Origin: Flavobacterium sp. IMCC34852
GTDB lineage: Bacteria; Bacteroidota; Bacteroidia; Flavobacteriales; Flavobacteriaceae
DNA length: 64,000 bases
Direction: 5' to 3'
Assembly: GCF_030643905.1 (NCBI RefSeq)
Contig: NZ_CP121446.1
Coordinates: 1,550,001-1,614,000 of the forward strand
Part shown: piece by piece, positions 17,614-26,161 of the stretch
Numbering within the stretch: the stretch's first letter is position 1
Layout of the letters: each line of letters starts with the position of its first letter
Position numbers and translations under genes: made by a program
The notes under the pieces: model-generated
Databases searched by the model: none
Told to the model about the DNA's origin: nothing
Seen by the model: only the letters and a program-made list of their open reading frames with translations

Positions 17614-19749
17614 TTAATTTACCGCTTCCACTAAGCGAATAAATTCTGCTTTATAACCGTCTTCATCGTAGGCCAAACCTGCTTTGGCTAATTTTTTAAT
17701 GGCTGCAGAAGATTTGTTGGTCACCAATTTGGAATCTCTTAATTTCAACCCAAACCAAGCTACTGCGGTGCTGAATTTGAATCCGCTCGAAGCGTTGTCT
17801 ATGGTATTCACTTTGTTATCAATTACCTGAACCATTTCGATACTTTTTGCGCCATCCGGTTTTTTGTAGCGGAATTTTATGGTGGCTAATTCGTCGTTGA
17901 ATTTAGTTTTGGAAGGTTCTACTTTGGAGTATTTCAACTCATCGGTATCCACAAAAAAATCACTTTTGGCATCAGTAGGAATGATTTCGTACAAAGCGGT
18001 TACCGTATGCCCGCTGCCCAATTCTCCGGCATCAATGGCATCATTTTTAAAATCTTCCGGACGCAGTTTTCGATTTTCATAACCAATCAAGCGGTAGGCT
18101 TTCACATGTGCCGGATTGAACTCGATTTGGATTTTAACATCTTTCGCAATAGCAAACATCGAACCTTTAAATTCTTTGCCCAAAAAGCGATTGGCTTCTT
18201 GGATGTTATCGATATAAGCGTAATTACCGTTGCCTTTATCGGCTAAAGTTTCCAACTTGCTGTCTTTGTAATTGCCCATACCATAGCCCAAACAAGTCAG
18301 GAAAACCCCCGATTTTCTTTTGTCTTCAATCAAGGTTTGCATGTCTTTGTCGGATGAGGCGCCTACGTTAAAGTCACCATCAGTAGCCAAGATTACGCGG
18401 TTGTTGCCGTTTTTAATAAAATTTTCTTCTGCGGTTTTGTAAGCCAATTCGATTCCGGCACCACCGGCAGTACTACCGCCAGATTGTAGTTTGTCTAAAG
18501 CGTCAATAATGGTTTTTTTATCGCTGCCTGAAGTTGGCGGTAAAACCATACCGGCGGCTCCGGCGTAAACAACCATGGCAATTTTGTCCTCTTCTCTCAG
18601 TTGGTTTACCAATACTTTCAAAGATTCTTTCAGCAAAGGCAATTTGTTGGCATCGCCCATGGAGCCTGATACATCTATAAGGAAAACCAAATTCGATGGG
18701 GGCAAATTATCGGTCGGGATGTCTTTGCCTTGTAAACCAATGCGAACCAGTTTGTTGTTTGTATTCCATGGACATTCGCTGTATTCGGTATTAATTGAAA
18801 ACGGATGTTGGCCGGTGGGTTGCGGATATTGGTATTTAAAAAAGTTTACCATTTCTTCTACACGAACTGCATCTTTCGGAACGGTTTGACCGCCATTAAT
18901 AAATCGACGAATATTGGTATAAGAGGCATTGTCAACATCAATGGAGAAAGTCGATAACGGCGCCGATTTCGGGCTTTCAAAAGCATTTTCTGTAAAGCTG
19001 TCGTAGTCTTCATTGTCGGGTTCAATCACCATTGGTTTGGTGGTTTTGTTGATTTCTTTGATTCTTTTTTTCAGCTCTTTTTCAGTCAAATTTTGTTGTA
19101 CTCCTGTTTTGGTTTGTACTACGATAGCACCGTTATTTGCGCTGTTTCCATAAACAGAAGTCGCGGCGGTATCTTTTAACACATTAACAGAATTAATATC
19201 ATCGGGATTAATGCTTTTAAAATCTTCCTCTTTCACAGGAACACCGTCAACTATATACAATGGTTTTGTCTGAGTATTGAGTGATGAATTACCACGAATG
19301 ACAACTTTGGTGGTGCCGGGACTTCCCGAACGGTGGTTGATTTGTACACCGGCGACTTTGCCTGACAAGGATTGGGAATGACTGGTCACGGATTGTGTGG
19401 TCATTTTTTTGCTTTTACGACTATAGCCTTGACCAACGACCACAACTTCTTGCAAACTAACCCCTTCCTTAAGAACAACATTGATAATATTGGATTTACC
19501 TACTTTTACTTCCGTACTGTTGTACCCCGTAAAATTAAAAACCAAGAGTTGACCTTCAGAGGCTTTAATACTGTATTTACCATCAAAATTGGTTTGTGTG
19601 GAGTTTGATGTTCCCCTTACGATAACATTGACACCCGGAAGCGGTCCGACTTTGTCGGAAACGGTACCTGTAATGGTTTTCTCCTGCCCGAAAGTTAGGA
19701 AACTTACAAGCATAGCGATGCCTAATGAAAAGATTTTTACATTTTTCAT
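17614..19749 (-). CDS. VWA-domain protein with carboxypeptidase-regulatory and SusC-like plug domains
   Basis: 711 residues. Signal peptide (1-21), a CarboxypepD_reg-like beta sandwich (23-95), a TonB-receptor-type plug (about 110-215, with PLYIVDGV at 163-170 and ATSVYG at 196-201), a linker, a YfbK-type N-terminal domain (about 260-345) and a von Willebrand A domain with MIDAS motif DVSGS at 359-363; the C-terminal 150 residues fit DUF3520. No beta-barrel follows the plug. The protein should be exported and bind a partner through the metal-dependent A domain. It is the third gene of an operon with an ECF sigma factor and a membrane protein that shares the plug motif. Confidence 0.9.
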   Translation of the reverse strand: MKNVKIFSLGIAMLVSFLTFGQEKTITGTVSDKVGPLPGVNVIVRGTSNSTQTNFDGKYSIKASEGQLLVFNFTGYNSTEVKVGKSNIINVVLKEGVSLQEVVVVGQGYSRKSKKMTTQSVTSHSQSLSGKVAGVQINHRSGSPGTTKVVIRGNSSLNTQTKPLYIVDGVPVKEEDFKSINPDDINSVNVLKDTAATSVYGNSANNGAIVVQTKTGVQQNLTEKELKKRIKEINKTTKPMVIEPDNEDYDSFTENAFESPKSAPLSTFSIDVDNASYTNIRRFINGGQTVPKDAVRVEEMVNFFKYQYPQPTGQHPFSINTEYSECPWNTNNKLVRIGLQGKDIPTDNLPPSNLVFLIDVSGSMGDANKLPLLKESLKVLVNQLREEDKIAMVVYAGAAGMVLPPTSGSDKKTIIDALDKLQSGGSTAGGAGIELAYKTAEENFIKNGNNRVILATDGDFNVGASSDKDMQTLIEDKRKSGVFLTCLGYGMGNYKDSKLETLADKGNGNYAYIDNIQEANRFLGKEFKGSMFAIAKDVKIQIEFNPAHVKAYRLIGYENRKLRPEDFKNDAIDAGELGSGHTVTALYEIIPTDAKSDFFVDTDELKYSKVEPSKTKFNDELATIKFRYKKPDGAKSIEMVQVIDNKVNTIDNASSGFKFSTAVAWFGLKLRDSKLVTNKSSAAIKKLAKAGLAYDEDGYKAEFIRLVEAVN

Positions 19750-19778
19750 GACGTTAGATTTTAAAAGATTAGACTAAT

Positions 19779-20672
19779 TTATTGGCGCTTTTTGGCTGCC
19801 GGTTTTCCGTTTTTAGTAGAGATAATGACGACGCCTTTTTTGCCTTTTTGACCATAAATCGAAGTAGCCTTTTCATTCTGCAGTATAGAAATGGAATCGA
19901 TTTCTTGATCGTTTAGCGGTGCATATGGACTGGTTGGATTGGGACCGAATAGTTCTTGTTCGGTGTATTCCACACCATTGATAATATAAAGTGGATCGGG
20001 AAGTTCAACGATAGATTCAATTTCGTCCATTTCGATTTCCTTTACGGTTTGTTTGTTGGTTACCTTGTCATCAAAAACCAGTAGAGGCATTTCTTTTTTG
20101 GCATTGGACACTTTGTTTTCCTTGTTGATAAAAACTTCCATGTCTTTTGCTTTTGCCGGCGTGACTTCAAATTTGTTGCTTCTACTATATCCTGAGTTGT
20201 TGATTGAAGCAACATTAGAGAGTGATTTTACGCCTTTTGAAATAGTATCGAATTTATAAGAATCATCATTGGGATTTACTTCTTCTGCTGCAGCGACTTG
20301 TGGTGCGGCTAAAATTTGGTTTTGCAATATTTCTTTGGCTTCCTCTTTAATAGCCGGATTAATAGGTTCAGCCGCAACTACCTCATTATTGTATGGATTT
20401 TTTGTTTTTTGAATCGTGTCTTTTTGTACAATGACCTCATTGGTATTCATTGTGGGTTGGTCTTCTTTTAAAAATTGATAACCAATAGAAATTCCCAATA
20501 AGATTGAAGCTGCTATAGCCCATTTTTTCCAAAGCACTGTTTCTTGTTTCAACTCCTTTTTATCGAGTTTTTCCTCTACGCGGTGCCAGACTTTCTCCAT
20601 CGAAGCAAAATCGGGTGACTCGGCGTTGTCGGCGGCTTTTTTGAATTGGTTAAAAATATTTTGATTTTCCAT
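19779..20672 (-). CDS. Probable anti-sigma factor with C-terminal SusC-like plug motif
   Basis: 297 residues. The N-terminal 45 residues are charged and helical (FNQFKKAADNAESPDF...VWHRVEEKLDKKE), then one membrane segment (about 50-66, WAIAASILLGISIGYQFL), then an exported part. The last 70 residues hold PLYIINGV (227-234), EIDSISILQNEKATSIYG and GVVIISTKNG, the same pattern as the plug of the downstream VWA protein. The position two bases after the sigma stop, and the topology, suggest an anti-sigma factor; this is inference. No known anti-sigma domain signature was recognised. Confidence 0.7.
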   Translation of the reverse strand: MENQNIFNQFKKAADNAESPDFASMEKVWHRVEEKLDKKELKQETVLWKKWAIAASILLGISIGYQFLKEDQPTMNTNEVIVQKDTIQKTKNPYNNEVVAAEPINPAIKEEAKEILQNQILAAPQVAAAEEVNPNDDSYKFDTISKGVKSLSNVASINNSGYSRSNKFEVTPAKAKDMEVFINKENKVSNAKKEMPLLVFDDKVTNKQTVKEIEMDEIESIVELPDPLYIINGVEYTEQELFGPNPTSPYAPLNDQEIDSISILQNEKATSIYGQKGKKGVVIISTKNGKPAAKKRQ

Positions 20673-20674
20673 GA

Positions 20675-21211
20675 TTACTTTGCTTTTTGATAATAAAGAT
20701 TGTTGACTAAATCTTTTAACTTGGTTTTGGCGACATTCAATTGTGATTTTGAGGTGCCTTCCGAAATATTTAGCATAACTGCTATTTCCTTGTGGCCATA
20801 GCCTTCAATAACAAAAAGATTGAAGATGGTTTTGCAACCTTCGGGAATTAAATTGAGCAAGTTGAGCAAATCTTCTTCTTCCAGAGGCGTTTCTTGTGCG
20901 CTTTGCGGTTGGATGCTAAAAGAGGTTTCCTCTAAATACAAATTGAAATTTACGTTGCGTTTCAATTGTAACAAACATTGGTTTACGGTTATTTTTCGGG
21001 CCCAAGCTTCGAAAGCGCCTACTTCTTTTAATTGGTCGAGTTTGGTAAAAATGGTGTAAAAGGCATCGGCTAATACTTCTTCTATTTCTTCCTCCTTTTT
21101 TAAATACCGTTTGCAGGTTCGGTACAACTTGGGCGACAAGTAGTCGTACACTTGCCGCTGGGCTTCCCGTTGCATTTTTTTACAGGCTGATATGAGTGTT
21201 TCGTTTATCAC
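20675..21211 (-). CDS. ECF-type RNA polymerase sigma factor
   Basis: 178 residues. Region 2 has YDYLSPKLYRTCKRYLK, DAFYTIFTKLDQ and FEAWARKITVNQCL; region 4 has LNLIPEGCKTIFNLFVIEGYGHKEIAVML with the helix-turn-helix SEGTSKSQLNVAKTKLKDL. GTG start. It heads an operon with a membrane protein (2 bases later) and the VWA protein, which suggests that the envelope proteins sense a signal that frees the sigma factor. Confidence 0.92.
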   Translation of the reverse strand: MINETLISACKKMQREAQRQVYDYLSPKLYRTCKRYLKKEEEIEEVLADAFYTIFTKLDQLKEVGAFEAWARKITVNQCLLQLKRNVNFNLYLEETSFSIQPQSAQETPLEEEDLLNLLNLIPEGCKTIFNLFVIEGYGHKEIAVMLNISEGTSKSQLNVAKTKLKDLVNNLYYQKAK

Positions 21212-21294
21212 AATTGGAGTCTTTATAGGTAAAGAGGACTATTGGTTTAAAAAGGTTGGGAAGAGGTGAAAAAAAAGTTGGGAGTTAGGAGTTT

Positions 21295-21930
21295 TTAGTG
21301 TTCAGTTTTGTTGTAATATAAGGCTTCTAGCTCATTTTGGGGTCGATTTTTTTTATCATATAGTAAAGTTAGGTTTCTTTCAAAAGCGGGTTGGGTAATC
21401 TCTATTGACCAACCGATGGATATGTTTGGGATATTTTCACTTAGTTTGCTGATGAATTGAAACCAACCATAAGTTTCTTCTGAAATTGTAAATTTTTCGT
21501 CATCACTAGTATAAACATCTATACAGATTTCATCATAAGCTACTAAATCAATTTTGTAACCAAAAACAGTTTCTATTTCATCCCAATTGTAGTAAGCATC
21601 GAGGCCATCAATATGAATACTGAATCCGGTTTCGTCATACAGGAATGAGTCTAATTCCTTTTCGTATATTTCTTGTCTTTCAGCCAAAATCTTTTTACCC
21701 ATTTCAGAATCATATGTAACAAAAATATTCTTAGGGTTTAATAATCTTGCCAACATAAAAATTCCGCCAACGCCAAAAAACAAAAATGTTCCCCAAAAAG
21801 AAAAACGGGTCATATTGTCTTTGCCAATAATAGCCATTGCCACGAAGACGAATGATATTATGATAACCAAAACTGATTTAGTTTTGCTTTCCCAAATTAC
21901 ATTCCGACCTTCGAACTTTTCTTGATTCAT
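21295..21930 (-). CDS. Hypothetical membrane protein
   Basis: 211 residues. Two membrane segments (about 18-37 and 43-63) are followed by a soluble acidic part (ELDSFLYDETGFSIHIDGLDAYYNWDEIETVFGYKIDLVAYDEICIDVY). This resembles small proteins in which a PH-like or YcxB-like domain follows two membrane helices, but no family is certain. Its ATG overlaps the stop of the upstream DUF6929 gene (ATGA), so translation is coupled. Confidence 0.75.
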   Translation of the reverse strand: MNQEKFEGRNVIWESKTKSVLVIIISFVFVAMAIIGKDNMTRFSFWGTFLFFGVGGIFMLARLLNPKNIFVTYDSEMGKKILAERQEIYEKELDSFLYDETGFSIHIDGLDAYYNWDEIETVFGYKIDLVAYDEICIDVYTSDDEKFTISEETYGWFQFISKLSENIPNISIGWSIEITQPAFERNLTLLYDKKNRPQNELEALYYNKTEH

Positions 21931-22751
21931 CGTTTTAATGTTAACTTGTAAATGTCAGATTCCAAAACTTCCGAATCAGTGTCTTCGCAGAGGAGGAATT
22001 CGATTTCCTTTTCGGATTGTTTGTATAGTGTCAGACCTTCGAATTTGTTTTTATCGCTAATTTGAATCGAATTGGTCAGCGTCATGGTTTTTAAATCGAT
22101 AGTACCGATGATACTACCTAAAACTTCTCCGTCGAGATAAGTTGACTCGGTGTCTTCGGCGGAAGCCAAAAAGTAGATTTTGTCTTCTACTAAAATGGCG
22201 TCGGTAAAGGTCGTGGGCACATTTTTGATTTTGGGTAAATCGATTGGGACATATTCGAATTTTTGGTCTTTGGCAACGTCTTTTGAGTAAACAATGCCAT
22301 TTTTGCCTTTAGCGCCATTCCCTCGTTGGAAAAAATAAATATGGTCATGGTCCATGATTAACCCTTCAATATTTAATTCATCGTCTGAAATATTGAATTT
22401 TTGTTTAATTTTTTGGTAGATGGTGCCAATGTTATTCTTTTGAATTTTACCGGTTGGAATGGCATAATTGAAAATCATATTTCGGTTTTCGGTTGAGCCT
22501 GAGCCTAAAAGAATTAAATCAGTTCCTTTGATAGCGATGGCTTCAAAATCGGGTTTGTCTTTTTTGGCGATGTTGTCTTGGGCGTTTTCTGTCAAAGCTA
22601 TTTTGTTGAGCTTTTCGGTTGGAATATTGTATTCATAAAGAAAAGTACTGTTGTCAGAAATGAGATAAAGTTTGTCGTCATGATAAACCAATCCTGAAGC
22701 AGAACCAATGCCAATGATTTTAAAAAGTACCGAAAGTTGAAATTTTTCCAT
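21927..22751 (-). CDS. DUF6929 family beta-propeller-like protein
   Basis: 274 residues without signal peptide. Repeating strands such as ASGLVYHDDKLYLISDNSTFLYEYN, DFEAIAIKGTDLILLGSG, LNIEGLIMDHDHIYFFQRGNG and FTDAILVEDKIYFLASAED suggest a propeller of several blades, as in DUF6929/SdiA-regulated-like proteins. The function is unknown. It overlaps the next gene by four bases. A copy of the dispersed element (22761-22865) lies just before its start codon in the same orientation. Confidence 0.8.
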   Translation of the reverse strand: MEKFQLSVLFKIIGIGSASGLVYHDDKLYLISDNSTFLYEYNIPTEKLNKIALTENAQDNIAKKDKPDFEAIAIKGTDLILLGSGSTENRNMIFNYAIPTGKIQKNNIGTIYQKIKQKFNISDDELNIEGLIMDHDHIYFFQRGNGAKGKNGIVYSKDVAKDQKFEYVPIDLPKIKNVPTTFTDAILVEDKIYFLASAEDTESTYLDGEVLGSIIGTIDLKTMTLTNSIQISDKNKFEGLTLYKQSEKEIEFLLCEDTDSEVLESDIYKLTLKR

Positions 22752-22760
22752 TAGTTGTAA

Positions 22761-22865
22761 GATAAGTTTAGCCCGGATAGGAGTGGCATCCTTTTTTGAA
22801 TTGCTTTGGGTTTTAACCCAAGGTAATTTAAAAAAGATATAACGGATAGCCGGAAATAGCTCCCA
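22761..22865 (-). repeat. Dispersed structured element, copy A
   Basis: On the minus strand it opens with GGGAGCTATTTCCGGCTATC, contains a long central inverted repeat (CTTTGGGT-ttta-ACCCAAGG, extended by A/T pairs on both sides) and closes with CCTATCCGGGCTAAACTT. The ending GGGCTAAA matches copies B, C and D. It lies in the leader of the DUF6929 gene and between divergent genes. Confidence 0.65.
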
Positions 22866-22900
22866 AAAATTATTATTTTTACAAATATAAAACTTGTACC

Positions 22901-23776
22901 ATGAAAAACATCAATCCGGAAGATTTTAGAGTGAAAGGCAACATTGAGTTGTCAAAATTACCGACTCGATTGGACATAGATACGGATAAAGCGGAAGAGG
23001 AATTGGCTTTGGATAAGGTTCAAATGAAGTTGAGCAAGAAGCAAGATGCCATGTATGCCCACAACCGACATGCGTTTTTGATTTGTCTGCAAGGCATGGA
23101 TACGAGTGGAAAAGACAGTTTGATACGCGAAGTTTTTAAAGAGTTCAATCCGCGCGGCGTGGTAATTCACAGTTTTAAAACACCGAATTCAACCGAGTTG
23201 GAGCATGACTATTTGTGGCGTCATTATTTGGCTTTGCCCGAGAAAGGGAAGTTTGCCGTATTCAACCGCACGCATTATGAAAACGTGCTGGTGACACGCG
23301 TGCATCCGGAATATATTTTATTCGAAAATTTACCGGGAATTGAAAAAGTGGAAGATATTACGCCTCAGTTTTGGGCGAATCGCATGGAGCAAATCAATAA
23401 TTTTGAAAAGCATATAGCGCAGAACGGTACGACGATTTTGAAGTTTTATTTCCACATGAGCAAAGAGGAGCAGAGGCTTCGGTTGTTAAAACGTTTGGAA
23501 AATCCGGAGGACAACTGGAAATTTTCGACCGGTGATTTGAAAGAACGCGAGCGTTGGGATGATTATATGAAATACTATGAAGACGCTATTAACAATACCA
23601 ATAAAGACCATGCGCCTTGGTATGTGATTCCGGCCGATGACAAAGGCGTAGCTCGTTATATAGTAGCGCAAACCATTTGGGAAAAACTGGAATCGCTCAA
23701 AGATATTACAGAACCCGAATTGGATCCGAAAGTCAAAGCGAATATTGACGTATATCGTGAGCAATTGAAAGGGTAA
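22901..23776 (+). CDS. Polyphosphate kinase 2 family protein
   Basis: 291 residues. The P-loop is GMDTSGKDS (65-73), the lid region follows, and the Walker B block is FNRTHYENVLVTRVHPE. The form NR(S/T)HYE(D/N)VLV is that of class III PPK2 enzymes, which can phosphorylate both AMP and ADP with polyphosphate; class I and II enzymes have DRSWYNRAGVE instead. Length fits a single-domain PPK2. Activity class is inferred from these motifs only. The MATE gene follows with its own promoter. Confidence 0.92.
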   Translation: MKNINPEDFRVKGNIELSKLPTRLDIDTDKAEEELALDKVQMKLSKKQDAMYAHNRHAFLICLQGMDTSGKDSLIREVFKEFNPRGVVIHSFKTPNSTELEHDYLWRHYLALPEKGKFAVFNRTHYENVLVTRVHPEYILFENLPGIEKVEDITPQFWANRMEQINNFEKHIAQNGTTILKFYFHMSKEEQRLRLLKRLENPEDNWKFSTGDLKERERWDDYMKYYEDAINNTNKDHAPWYVIPADDKGVARYIVAQTIWEKLESLKDITEPELDPKVKANIDVYREQLKG

Positions 23777-23783
23777 AACATAG

Positions 23784-23791
23784 TATCTTTG
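23784..23791 (+). promoter_or_regulatory. Promoter -7 box of the MATE gene
   Basis: TATCTTTG, 20 bases before the GTG start; a TTG lies 16 bases further up (23765-23767). The box lies only 7 bases past the PPK2 stop. Confidence 0.55.
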
Positions 23792-23810
23792 CCGACTCAA
23801 AAAAAGCAAA

Positions 23811-25199
23811 GTGAATTTAGCCCAATACACCAAAGAATTTCGATACAATATGCAACTGGCCTATCCGGTAATTCTGGGTATGGTTGGCCATACGTTAATT
23901 GGAATCGTAGATAACATTATGGTCGGGAAATTGGGCAGTACCGAATTGGCTGCCGTTTCTTTAGGTAATAGTTTGATTTTTGTAGCAATGTCTATCGGAA
24001 TCGGGTTTTCAACAGCGATTACACCGATTGTAGCTGAAGCCGATGCCTCTAAAAAAACCGATAACATTCGCTCCGCTTTTCACCACGGTTTGTTTTTGTG
24101 TACCATTTTGGGCTTTATGTTGTTTGGTTTGGTGGTTTTAGCACAGCCTATAATGGAATTGTTGCACCAACCCAAAGAGGTAATAGTTTTAGCTAAGCCG
24201 TTCCTGACTTGGGTGGCTTTTTCTTTGGTTCCATTGATTATTTACCAAGGTTACAAGCAATTTGCCGATGGTTTGTCGATGACCAAAGTGTCGATGTACG
24301 CTATTATTATGGCGAATGTTTTGCACGTGATTATCAACTATTTGTTGATTTACGGGATATGGTTTTTCCCAAAAATGGGTATCATAGGCGCGGCTTTGGG
24401 CACCGTGATTTCCCGAATAGCGATGGTGGTTTTTATGCACGTTATTTTAGCTAAAAAGGAAAAGCTGAAACCCTATTTTCAGGACTTTAGTTTTGACGAA
24501 ATAAAAAAAGCAACCCTAAAAAAAATCATTAATCTGGGTTTGCCTTCAGCGATGCAAATGTTGTTTGAAGTAGTGTTATTTACGGCGGCCATCTGGCTTT
24601 GCGGTACCATAGGCAAAACGAGTCAGGCTGCGAATCAGATTGCGCTGAGTTTGGCTTCGTTGACCTTTATGTTTGCAATGGGATTGAGCGTGGTGTCTAT
24701 GATTAGAATCAGTAACCAAAAAGGCTTAGGTGATTACAAACAGTTGATTGTGGTAGGTCGTTCCATCTTTTTGTTGGCGATTATTATTGAGATTCTCTTT
24801 GCCTTAATGTTTGTGGCTTTGCACCAAATTTTGCCGTATTTGTTTCTCAACATGGACAATAAAATGCAATTGTTAGACAATGCCGAAGTGATTTCGATTG
24901 CGGCCAAATTACTTTTGGTAGCGGCAGTTTTCCAGATATCTGATGGTATTCAGGTTGTGGTGCTTGGTGCCTTGCGCGGTTTGCAAGATGTGAAGATTCC
25001 TATGTATATTACCTTTGTTGCCTATTGGATTGTAGGTTTTCCAATTTCGTATTATTTGGGACTGAAAACTAATTTAGGCGCTGTAGGTGTTTGGATTGGA
25101 TTGTTGGGAGGATTAACAGCGGCTGCTTTATTTTTGTATCTTCGTTTTCATTATTTAACTAAAAAACTAATTGTTGATAATAAAGTGATTGGTAATTAG
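23811..25199 (+). CDS. MATE family efflux transporter
   Basis: 462 residues with twelve membrane segments in two halves. The N-terminal LAYPVILGMVGHTLIGIVDNIMVGKLG and the midpoint KIINLGLPSAMQMLFEVVLFTAAIWLCGTIG are typical NorM-like repeats. It exports cationic compounds with Na+ or H+. GTG start, supported by the TAnnTTTG box 20 bases upstream. The last codons (VIGN) and the TAG stop are supplied by the first copy of the word repeat that fills the next gap. Confidence 0.93.
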   Translation: MNLAQYTKEFRYNMQLAYPVILGMVGHTLIGIVDNIMVGKLGSTELAAVSLGNSLIFVAMSIGIGFSTAITPIVAEADASKKTDNIRSAFHHGLFLCTILGFMLFGLVVLAQPIMELLHQPKEVIVLAKPFLTWVAFSLVPLIIYQGYKQFADGLSMTKVSMYAIIMANVLHVIINYLLIYGIWFFPKMGIIGAALGTVISRIAMVVFMHVILAKKEKLKPYFQDFSFDEIKKATLKKIINLGLPSAMQMLFEVVLFTAAIWLCGTIGKTSQAANQIALSLASLTFMFAMGLSVVSMIRISNQKGLGDYKQLIVVGRSIFLLAIIIEILFALMFVALHQILPYLFLNMDNKMQLLDNAEVISIAAKLLLVAAVFQISDGIQVVVLGALRGLQDVKIPMYITFVAYWIVGFPISYYLGLKTNLGAVGVWIGLLGGLTAAALFLYLRFHYLTKKLIVDNKVIGN

Positions 25200-25277
25200 T
25201 GATTAGTAATTGGTCGGGAAATCGACTAATTATTGATAACAAATAGCTAATCACCAATTACTAATTACTAATCACTA
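25185..25277. repeat. Word repeat (tgattagtaat) as a long inverted repeat
   Basis: Left arm 25185-25214 consists of gtgattggtaattagtgatt and more; the right arm 25251-25277 is its reverse complement with a 7-base length difference. The left arm overlaps the end of the MATE gene and the right arm ends a few A's before the ATG at 25284. The same words form the repeat at 45430-45500. Confidence 0.85.
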
Positions 25278-25283
25278 AAAAAA

Positions 25284-25511
25284 ATGGAATTACCAAAATT
25301 CGTACTAGCAGATAACTCAGATTTTCCGGATGATATTTTTGTCATTCACCTTGATTTTCCTCGTTTTATTATCAATTTAAAAGATGACGAAGTAGAGTTT
25401 ATGGAAGATTTAGAAGGAGAAGACGAAACCGAATTAGAAGCCGAAATGGAGCATTTAATTACGTTGGCCGGAGAGTTTTACGACAAAGAAATGAAAGCTT
25501 ACGAGGAATAG
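25284..25511 (+). CDS. Small acidic hypothetical protein
   Basis: 75 residues, strongly acidic, with LADNSDFPDDIFVIHLDFPRFIINL followed by a glutamate-rich helix (EDETELEAEMEHLITLAGEFYDKEMKAYEE). No named family is recognised, but the ordered composition and start right after the repeat suggest a real gene. It overlaps nothing and ends 4 bases before the convergent response regulator stop. Confidence 0.75.
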   Translation: MELPKFVLADNSDFPDDIFVIHLDFPRFIINLKDDEVEFMEDLEGEDETELEAEMEHLITLAGEFYDKEMKAYEE

Positions 25512-25515
25512 TTTT

Positions 25516-26160
25516 TTATTGATCGTATCCGTTTTTGATCGCATAGACTGCCAATCCGACACGGCTTTTCAAGTTTAGCTTTTCAAAAAGATTGTCTCGG
25601 TAGCTTTCAACAGTTCTGGGGCTGCAAAACATTAATTCGGCGATTTCTTTATAACTTTTTTCGGTAATAGTGTATTTCAGAAATTCTTTTTCTCTTTCAG
25701 TGAGTTTGGATAAAGCACTGTTGGTATTTTTATTGATACTTGAAAAAATAATTTTCGACGCCCATTCCGGATAATAAAAACCGTTTTCCACTAACTTGTT
25801 CAAAGCCGATTCTAATTCACGCGGATGAGAGTTTTTAAGCAAATAGCTTTTGGCGCCGTTTTTTACCATTTTAATTACGCTTTGTTCGTCATTTTGCATA
25901 CTCAATACCATTATCAGTACTTCGGGATGGTTTTTTTGTAGCCAGTTGGCGGTTTCAAATCCGTCCATTACGGGCATGCTGATGTCGAGTAAAACAATGT
26001 CAGGCACATCGTTATGCGCATTGATTTTATCGATCAAGACTTGTCCGTTTTCGCATTCGCAAATGGTATCAAAATTTTCAAAATTGGCTATGATTCCTTT
26101 GATCGCTTGTGCAATCAGGATGTGGTCATCAACTATAGCAATGGTTTTTTTGACTTTCAT
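25516..26160 (-). CDS. NarL/FixJ-type response regulator
   Basis: 214 residues. Receiver domain (5-125) with phospho-acceptor Asp59 (IVLLDISMPVMDG) and conserved DDH near the N-terminus; LuxR-type helix-turn-helix (about 148-208) with LTEREKEFLKY...SYKEIAELMFCSPRTVESYRDNL. It is transcribed with the sensor kinase directly upstream (one base between stop and start). The target genes are not known. Confidence 0.95.
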   Translation of the reverse strand: MKVKKTIAIVDDHILIAQAIKGIIANFENFDTICECENGQVLIDKINAHNDVPDIVLLDISMPVMDGFETANWLQKNHPEVLIMVLSMQNDEQSVIKMVKNGAKSYLLKNSHPRELESALNKLVENGFYYPEWASKIIFSSINKNTNSALSKLTEREKEFLKYTITEKSYKEIAELMFCSPRTVESYRDNLFEKLNLKSRVGLAVYAIKNGYDQ

Positions 26161-26161
26161 A

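Noticed and set aside
22761-22865. Element copy A as a simple terminator between divergent genes
   Set aside because: No gene ends there; the flanking genes both start there, and its ends match the dispersed element.
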